DNA of 64,000 nucleotides, taken from contig CALWSR010000001.1 in NCBI GenBank assembly GCA_944384265.1, positions 1 through 64,000 on the forward strand, read 5' to 3'. Both the position numbers and the translations under genes were made by a program. Numbering within the stretch: position 1 is the stretch's first letter; each line of letters opens with the position of its first letter. The DNA is from an uncultured Clostridia bacterium. GTDB taxonomy: Bacteria > Bacillota > Clostridia > Lachnospirales > Anaerotignaceae. Below the pieces are notes generated by a model. It ran no database searches. It worked only from the letters and a program-made list of their open reading frames with translations, and was not told where the DNA came from. Positions 6,737-15,700 of this stretch are shown in pieces.

Positions 6737-9700
6737 ATGATTAGTCTTAATAAAAATAGAAAGTCTAATCAGAAAAATAAAGATACTGGGCAAAGAAAGT
6801 TCTCTTTTAGACAAAATGGAAAGAGACACCTTTCTTTATTTATGGCTAGTGTTTTTATTCTTTCATCTTTATCTGGTATTGGAAATGTATTTTCTGCAGC
6901 TACTGTTTTACCAGAAGATAAATTGTATTATGAAATATTTGAAGACACACAATCTAAATTGGCATCTACAGATATTGAGTTTCCGCTGGTAAACGAATAT
7001 CCTGGATTTGTTCGACATAATGGTTTTTGTAATGCAACTGGACAAACAGATGCTGGAAGAAGAAGTTATGAATATGTTCTTAATACTGGATATCGTACAA
7101 GTGAAAATAAAATAGCGTATCCAGGACAACAGATTATTTGCGTGGAACATTTGGGTGCTTTACCTAATAAAAACGGTGCTATATTCAAACAGGCAGGCGA
7201 TGTTGATACTGGTGTTCCTATGATACAGTCTTATGGCTTGGCGTTTATGATGGGGAACTATGCAGCTCATTGGGAGGATTATGATAAGAAGATTCCACAT
7301 GAACCTCGTATTGATATTCTTACTCATAATAAAGATTTTGAAGCTTATACAGACCCTACAAAGCCAAGTACTGGTGGTAACGGTGGCAATACATTTATTC
7401 CTGTAAAACCACCTGAGCCAGAAGAGCAGAACTTTAATACACGTCTTGTTTTTACTATGAGAACAGATGATGGAAAAGAACCAGAATACCATTACCTTGT
7501 AGCAGGACAAGAAAAAGAAACAGTAGTAGAATACCTTATTGTTTCGGTGAAACCAACTGCAACAAATCCTAATTTAACATTAAATGATTTGGATTTTGGT
7601 GAATTAAAAACAACTGTAAAGTCTGATGCTGAAGCATATGCTTATACTGAAGTTGGTTTTAATGAAAGTAAATTTGTTGCTGTTATACCATATTTCCAAT
7701 ATGGTGGGCAAGTGTATACAATTCCACCATCTGCATTTGCAAGTTTAAAAGAAGACGGTTTTGATGAGGAAATGATAAATGACCCTACATACGGTATTAA
7801 GTCTATTGACCTTAGTAATGCAGGTGCAAATTTCCCTAACTTATCAGATACACGTGCTTCTAATTCTGCTTATTTTCTTGTACGTTTAATGGGTGAAGTT
7901 TTGAAAACAGACCACCCAGATGATGCATGGAATAGCCGTAACTTAATTATTAAAGATGAGAGCCCTAATGGTTTAACAGGTCCTGATATTTGGAAAGAGA
8001 AGAGTGAACCATTTACATATCATTTTAATCAAGACTTGGGAAAACCATTCCCTTATGTAGATGAAAATACAAAGGCGAAAGCGAAACTATTTTCTTTCTC
8101 TAACTTGTTTGGTTCTGATAGTGGTGATTATTCCGCAGTTGATGGAACATCAGAAACAACAGGAACAGAAACAAAAGAGCCAAACTTATTACAAAAAGCT
8201 ATGGCCAAAGTGGGAGATATTACATCTGCTAATTTTAAAAATATGAACTCTTTGAAACTGGAAACAGGGGATTACGCTGGTAAAGCATTTGCTACTTCTT
8301 ATACAAAGAGTCCTTATTGGGATAAGTATACAAATGCTGAATATTATAATGCTTTCTATAGCTTACTTAGTATTTGTACTTATAACTATTATAGCAATAA
8401 TAACTTATTTACCTACAAGATTGGAGATACCTATGTACCACGTTATTTCTCGGGTTCTGGTATTGGTGCTAAAACTGCAGTTGCTGACTTGAACTATCAA
8501 GGTAGTACAGCAACACAGCCGGCATGGTCTATGCCAACATTTAGAAATAGACATGGTGATAACTATATTTTTGCTGGTGATATTCAAGGTGCTATGCCTA
8601 ATGGAAGATCAGCAAGTGAGAATGGCGATAGAATGGTATTGCTTGCAGAATACATCAATAACAAGATGACAAGAGATATTTTGCCACCTAAATTGCAAGA
8701 TATTCCTAACTTAGATGATTCTGTAAATAATCCTGCAACATTTAGTTCACCTTTAACTTGGAATACATCCATTACTAAGAAATACGGTGATCCTGCTGAT
8801 ATTGCTAAATTATATCACTTTAATGTTGATGATCCTAATGCATCGGAAACGATGGTTGATGCTAGCTTTATCTATGGAGAAGGGGACGATGGAAAAGCTA
8901 AAATGTCTACACCAGCAGACTATATGCTTGTTGGACCATTTTATGCCCACACTGATTATCCAGAGTCTAGAATGACAATTGGTTTTACTGAAAATATTGC
9001 AACTGTTGGCTATGCTGAACGTGGTGATGAAGTAATTATGTCAGACGAAGGCAACTATGCCGATTACGTTATTTTAACATCTGAGGCAATTGTAAATAAC
9101 ATGGGGCAGTCTGGTACTGACAGAAGAAAAACAGAACTTTATGGCGATGAACTGAACAATAGATTTTATCCGAATCCCGATGGTAACGGTGAGCCTTTAA
9201 TGCAGTCTTATGAGATTGTTAATGGTAATGTTCCTCTGAAAAATGTTGATTTGGGTATTGAATCAGAACATCCTAATGAAGTTGTTCGTCATGAGCCAAC
9301 TTACTGGGATGGCGTAACAACACCTAAAGATTTGTATAATGATAAATACAATGTAAACCCTAAAGACCCTAAATACATCATTAACAACTGGGGTCGTGGT
9401 GAGTTCTATATTGCCATTAGAAAAGATCCTGATTTAATTTACAATACATCTATTCCTAGAGTTACAGTTGGTATGGCTATAGCTGGTGATACACTTACAC
9501 AGGTTGGATATAATCTAACTGGCTCTGAATGGCAGAATAAATCTTCTAATATTCAAAGATTCTTAATTTCTGATACAGCTAAAGTTGTACTTCGTGCAGA
9601 CATGGATTTGGAATTAAGACTTGCTAATATTGATTTACATAAAGCAAATGAATATGGTGAACTTCTTGAAAAGAAAACATTTGTATTGTATACTCTTGCA

Positions 9701-12700
9701 GATAGACACCCAGAGTTGCCAGAAAGTGACCCTAATAGGTACGAGTGGATTATCTGTACTGATACGTCTGGTCAGCGAGGGCAGCAAAATACAGATCTTC
9801 ATGGTAATGTATCATATGGGGGATTGATTCCTGGTTGGTATATGCTGTATGAAAAGGTTGATTATAGTTTTAGAAAGGTTTCGTATCTGCAAACATGTGA
9901 TACAGAGAATGAACCTGAGCGATTGGGTGTTCCTATTACAATTGATATTCCTGCAGGTAATCAGGACGGGACACAAGTTAATGACAGAATTGTGTTGCCA
10001 GAAGGTGCAAGAACTGCTGCCACTCCTGTAGAAGATCCTGACGGAATAAATCCAGACCATGCTGGAGATATCTTCTATGTGGACAATGGTAAAGTAAAAG
10101 GCATTAACCTTGAAGGTGCTACTGTAATGGATTACCATGTTTATTCCAATGTTGAAAATGACCCTATTGCTTTCTTTAAAGAAGTAGGGGATATCAATAA
10201 ACTTGTGGATGAAGATGGTAACTATCTAAATATTTCTGACCTTGAGTATCAAAGAAATATCCAGTTTGTATTCCAAGCTGAAGAGGATAAGAGTGTTTAC
10301 TATGTTGCTCCGGTTAGAAATGGTAAAGTAAACATGTTCCAAGCTCGTATTGTGCAGGGAGATTTCCCAGATAAATATGAGTGGACGCCACTTGATGCTG
10401 GTCAACCTGTTGACGTTTATTGGTGGATTAACTCCGAGCATGTTAGAGTTGAGGAACGTATCAACCCAGCACTTGGCATATCTAAAAAGCAGATTGATTA
10501 CATTACAAGTTTTGTTGATAGTGGCGGGTACACTATGGACTTCTTGAAATATTCTAACCCATTGAATAATGGTCGTGAAACATTTGTTAATAATATTGAA
10601 GAAGTACCAGAACCTGTCATTCTAAAAATTGTTAAGAAAGATGCTGAAACAGCAGAAACAATTCCTGAGGTTGCATTTACACTGAAGTCTAGAAATGGAA
10701 AATATGTGGCAACTTCTACAACGAATAGAAAGCACTCTACAATTAAGGATGCTTATGTAACAGACGAAAATGGTGAACTGACATTCCAGATCTATAGCGA
10801 GGATAAAGAAGAACTTGCTAAGATGCTTCGTGCTCAATGGGTATTGGAAGAAGTTGAAGCTGCTACTGGTTATGGTGAGCAGACATATGTAAAGAGCCTT
10901 AACTGGCTTGGTTCTGATAAGACATTCGATAGTGGTGATAGGATAACATTACCACAGACTGGTGAAGAGGCTATTGAGTATACGCTTGAGGCTCGTAATT
11001 ATCCAGAAGAAGAAATAGAAGGAAAAATTGAACTTTCTAAAGAATGGGTTGAAAAGGATGGTTCCACAGAAACACCAATGGTTGATCCTCCAGAGGCTGT
11101 ATTCAATCTTTATAGAGGAACATTTGGTGATACAAAGAATCTTGTGAAAACTATTACCATTTCTGCAAACACTCCTACATTCTCACTCGAGGAGCTGCAA
11201 TTAGACAACTACTGGATTGAAGAGGTCAACATTCCGGAAGGAATGAGTGTTTCCTATAGTCCAGGGCAAGCATTTACTCTTACAGAGAATAAACCTGAAA
11301 TTAAAATCTCTGTTAAGAATACAGATGATGTTACACAAAAAGAATACACTGTTTCTATTGCAAAGAAGCAATCTAAAATGACAACAATGCAGGGCACACC
11401 AGAATCTAACTTTACAAATATTCCTTACTATGAAGGACCTGCACAGTTTGAAGTTAGATATGTTGGTGATAATGTTGACTATCAAGGTTGGATGACAACA
11501 ATAACATATGACCGTTCTGAACAGGAATCTACAGGTTATATGAAATTTAAAGTGCCAACATATGGTAACTACAGCATTGAAGAAATTAACTTCCCTGATA
11601 CATTCTATCCAGAAATACAAGTTGTTGGCACAACTACATGGTCTACATTTGGTGATGGTGCAAGGTTTACATTCCATGTGCCAGATAATCCTGGTGAAGC
11701 ACCGGCTCTTACATTGAAAGTTGTAAACAATAGACCTGCTACAATGGAAATTGTTAAGAAGGATAGAGATACAGACGCACGTATTTGGGATGAGAATATG
11801 GAACTGCAGATGTATGCAGCAAATCCTGATGGCTCTCGTTCTGGAAGAAAAATAGGACTTCCTCAAAAGATGGGAGACGATGGTAAGTTTGTATTTAGTT
11901 CCGTAGATTATCAATATACAGTGGGCGATACTGTATGGTTTGTAGAAACTGTTCCTCCTATTTCTGCTGATGATATTCAGTATGAAGCTGAGGAGTTTAG
12001 CGTTGTTGCAAGTCAAGATTTGGTTTACTCTATGAAACAAGTTGAGTTCTATAACCAGATTACAAAATATGATTTCAACATTCACAAAGAAGGACCTAAC
12101 GGGGAAGCAATTCAGGGAGCAGCATTTGAGATCTTTTCTGATGAGACTTGTACTAAACAGGTAGCATATGGCGAATCTGACCAAAACGGCGATGTTGATA
12201 TTAAACTGCCTGCAGGTACTTATTATGTAAAAGAAACTTATGTGCCTGAACCTTATAAATTGGATTCTAAACCTTTTGAAATTACACTTGGTATGGACAT
12301 GGTTGAAACAACAAAGACTGTTGTAAATAAACCAGAATACAAAGTTGTAGTGAAAAAGGTTGATTCTATTACTAAATATGGTGTAGAAGATGTTGATTTC
12401 AATTTATTGGATTCTAATAAGAAACCAGTAGTAATTGATAGCGTTGAAGTTAAAGGCACTACGGATGGTACAGGTTATGTTATTTGGAATGTAACGGGTA
12501 CAAAATATCTCTATGTGGACAACAACGACACAATGTATTTGGAAGAAACAGATACAAATAAGGGATACTTCATTAAAGAAGAGATTGTACCTATTGACAT
12601 TAAAACAACACAACCATCTGACTCTGGCATTACAGAAGGTGCGTATACATTTGAAGTAGAGAATGACGCTAAATATAAGGCTAGAGTGAAAAAGACAGAA

Positions 12701-15700
12701 GTACTTGATAAGCGTCCTGCAACACCTGCAGAAACACCTGGTATCTCAGGTATTACATTTGAAGTCTATAAACGTGGTGAAAATGGTGCTGCTGATACTC
12801 TAATTGGTACTTATGAAACTGACAGCACAGGTGTATTTGAGACAATTGATTTACGTTATGGCGAATACTATGCAAAAGAAATATTACCTAAAGACTCTAT
12901 CTATGTAACTACTGACGAGGAGATACCTCTAAAGATTTACCAGATGAATAGTCTTGGACAATTTGCTGACGACAACTGGAGTACCTATAATCTTGTGCAA
13001 AATAAACGCAAGACAGGTTCTATTACATTGGAGAAAAAGAGCAATGAGGGTAAATTACTTTCTAATGTAGGATTTACATTGTATCACTATGACGGTCAAT
13101 TTAATCCATCTAAATTCGATCCAGATGATTGTACTATGGTGGAACAGAAGTTTACAGATGAAAGTGGAAAGCTGAGCTTTACCGATCTTGAATTAGGAAA
13201 TTATTGGTTGGTTGAAACAGAAACGCCTACAACATATATTGGTGTGGATCCGATCTATATTACAATTAATACCGATGATGAAGATTATCAAGTAGGGGAT
13301 TTGATTGGTCAGCATATCCAGTTGAACATTGTAAATAATAGAGTTCCTCTGACTTTAAGAATTGTTAAGAAAGATGCAGCTGATAGTAAGCCAATACAAG
13401 GTGCTGTATTTAGTTTGACATTGAACGGTAAACCTGTATCTGGTACAACAAATACGGATGGTATATTGGAATTCAATAATCTAATTCGAGGTGAAACGTA
13501 TACCTTGGTTGAGGAAAGTGTTCCTGCTCCTTATAAAGTGGATAGCACTCCAATACAGATAACTACACATGATTCTGATATTCTGATTACAAAAGAAGTT
13601 TTCAACTCTACAAAACCTGCTAAAATTCAGGTATATAAGTATGAGAAAGGTAATCTACAGACACCTATTGAGGGTGCAGAGTTTAGATTGATTCTTGATG
13701 GGGAACAGATTGGTGAAACGAAGTTTACTGACAAGAATGGTATGATTGAATGGGATGGTTTGGCTGTTAGTCAAAACTATTTTGTACAAGAAATTTCTGT
13801 TCCTGACCCATATATCTTGAATGATGGTTTGAGACCTATCGCTTTTGATGAAGAAGAGAATATCTACTTCTGCAGAGTAAATGTACCAAATGATGTAAAA
13901 GATTATTATGTGCGTTTACTTAAAATTGATGGTGATACGAAGGATAAGTTGGCTGGTGCAGAGTTTGACCTCTATATGGAGGACAAGACAACTAAGATTA
14001 ACACACAACCTATTGTTACTGATAGCAATGGTTTGACTTCGACAATCAAAGTACCTGGACCTGGTATCTACTATTTCAAAGAAACAAAGGCACCACCTAA
14101 TTACCAATTGGATGATAGATTTATTGAAGTACAAGCATTCACAGAAGGTAATGAGGTAAATATACCTATCTTCGAGAATTACAAGACTCCTAAATATTCT
14201 ATTGAGGTTACTAAGATTGACAGCACTACGAAAGATGTAATTGCTGGTGCAGAGTTTACTTTATATGATTCAGAAAGAAATATTGTTGAAACAAAAGTAG
14301 TTCCTGACTCTGGTAAGATTAAATTTACTGTAGAAGAGTTGGGAATTTATTATTTGCGTGAAACAAAAGCTCCTACTGGATATGAATTGAATACGACTGA
14401 GTATAAAATTGAAGTAAATAAAGACCAAGCTATTTATGTGCAGACTGTTGAAAACACAAAGAAGAAACATATCATTAAAGTAATAAAACAGGATGCAGAT
14501 GATAAGACTCCTTTGGGTGAAGCTGTATTTGAAGTATTTGATGCTCAATACAATAAACTGGGAGAATTGACTACAACACTTCCTGATGGTTCTGGAACAT
14601 TTGAAGTAACAGGAGATGGCATATTCTATTTGAAGGAAAAAGTAAGTCCTGATGGTTATGAGATTATAACAGGCTACATTCAAGTAAAAGTTGATGCCGA
14701 AACAAATGTTGTTGAGAAAACTGTCTATAATGAGAAATTACCAGAGTTCTGGATTAAGATTTATAAGAAGGACAGAGTAGGAGATTTACCACTTGCAGGT
14801 GCTGTATTTGATGTTTATAAATCCGATAAAGTAACTAAGATTGGTACAATCACTACAGAAGAGCCGAACGGCTTTGCTTCTATACAAGTTCCAGAAGAGG
14901 GTAATTACTTCCTAAAAGAAGTAAAAGCACCTGTTGGTTATGAGCCTATAGAAGGTTTCATTGAAGTCACTGTTGGCAGAGATTCTAATATTATTGAAAA
15001 GACTATCTACAATGACAAACAATTGTTCATTAAAGTTATCAAAAAGGATAAGGAAAACGATACACCTCTGGAAAACGCTATCTTCGAAGTTTACAAAGAA
15101 GATAAGGTAACTAAGATTGGTACAATTACGACCACGTTGCCAGATGGCTCTGCGTCTATTAAAGTTCCAAGTGCTGGAAAATATTTCTTAAAAGAAATAA
15201 AAGCACCAGATGGATATATTCTTGATTCTCAGTGGATTGAGGTGGATGTAGATGGTACTGTATATATTGTAACTAAGACTGTCTACAATGAGCAAGAGGA
15301 AGATGAATTCTTTATTAAAGTAATTAAAAAGGATAAAGATAGCACAGTTCCTCTGGCAGATGCAAAATTTGATGTTTACAAAGAAGATAAGGTAACTAAG
15401 ATTGGCACAATCACTACAACACTCCCTAATGGTTCTGCTTCTATAAGGGTTCCAGAACCTGGAAAATATTTCTTAAAAGAAGTGGAAGCACCGACAGGTT
15501 ATGTGTTGCAGGAAGGCTTTATCGAAGTAAATGTTGATGGTACAACAAATGTTGTTGAGAAAACAATCTACAATGAAGAAGAAAAAGAATACTTTATTAA
15601 AGTAATTAAGAAAGATGAAATTAGTGATGCACCTCTTGGTGATGCTGTCTTTGAGGTATTCAAAGAAGATAAAGTAACTAGAGTTGGTATCATAAAAACA

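Noticed and set aside
11201..12184. 327-codon minus-strand frame inside the giant surface gene
   Set aside because: It is antisense to a clear CnaB-coding frame; its Cys- and Ile-rich composition is what reverse reading of such repeats gives.
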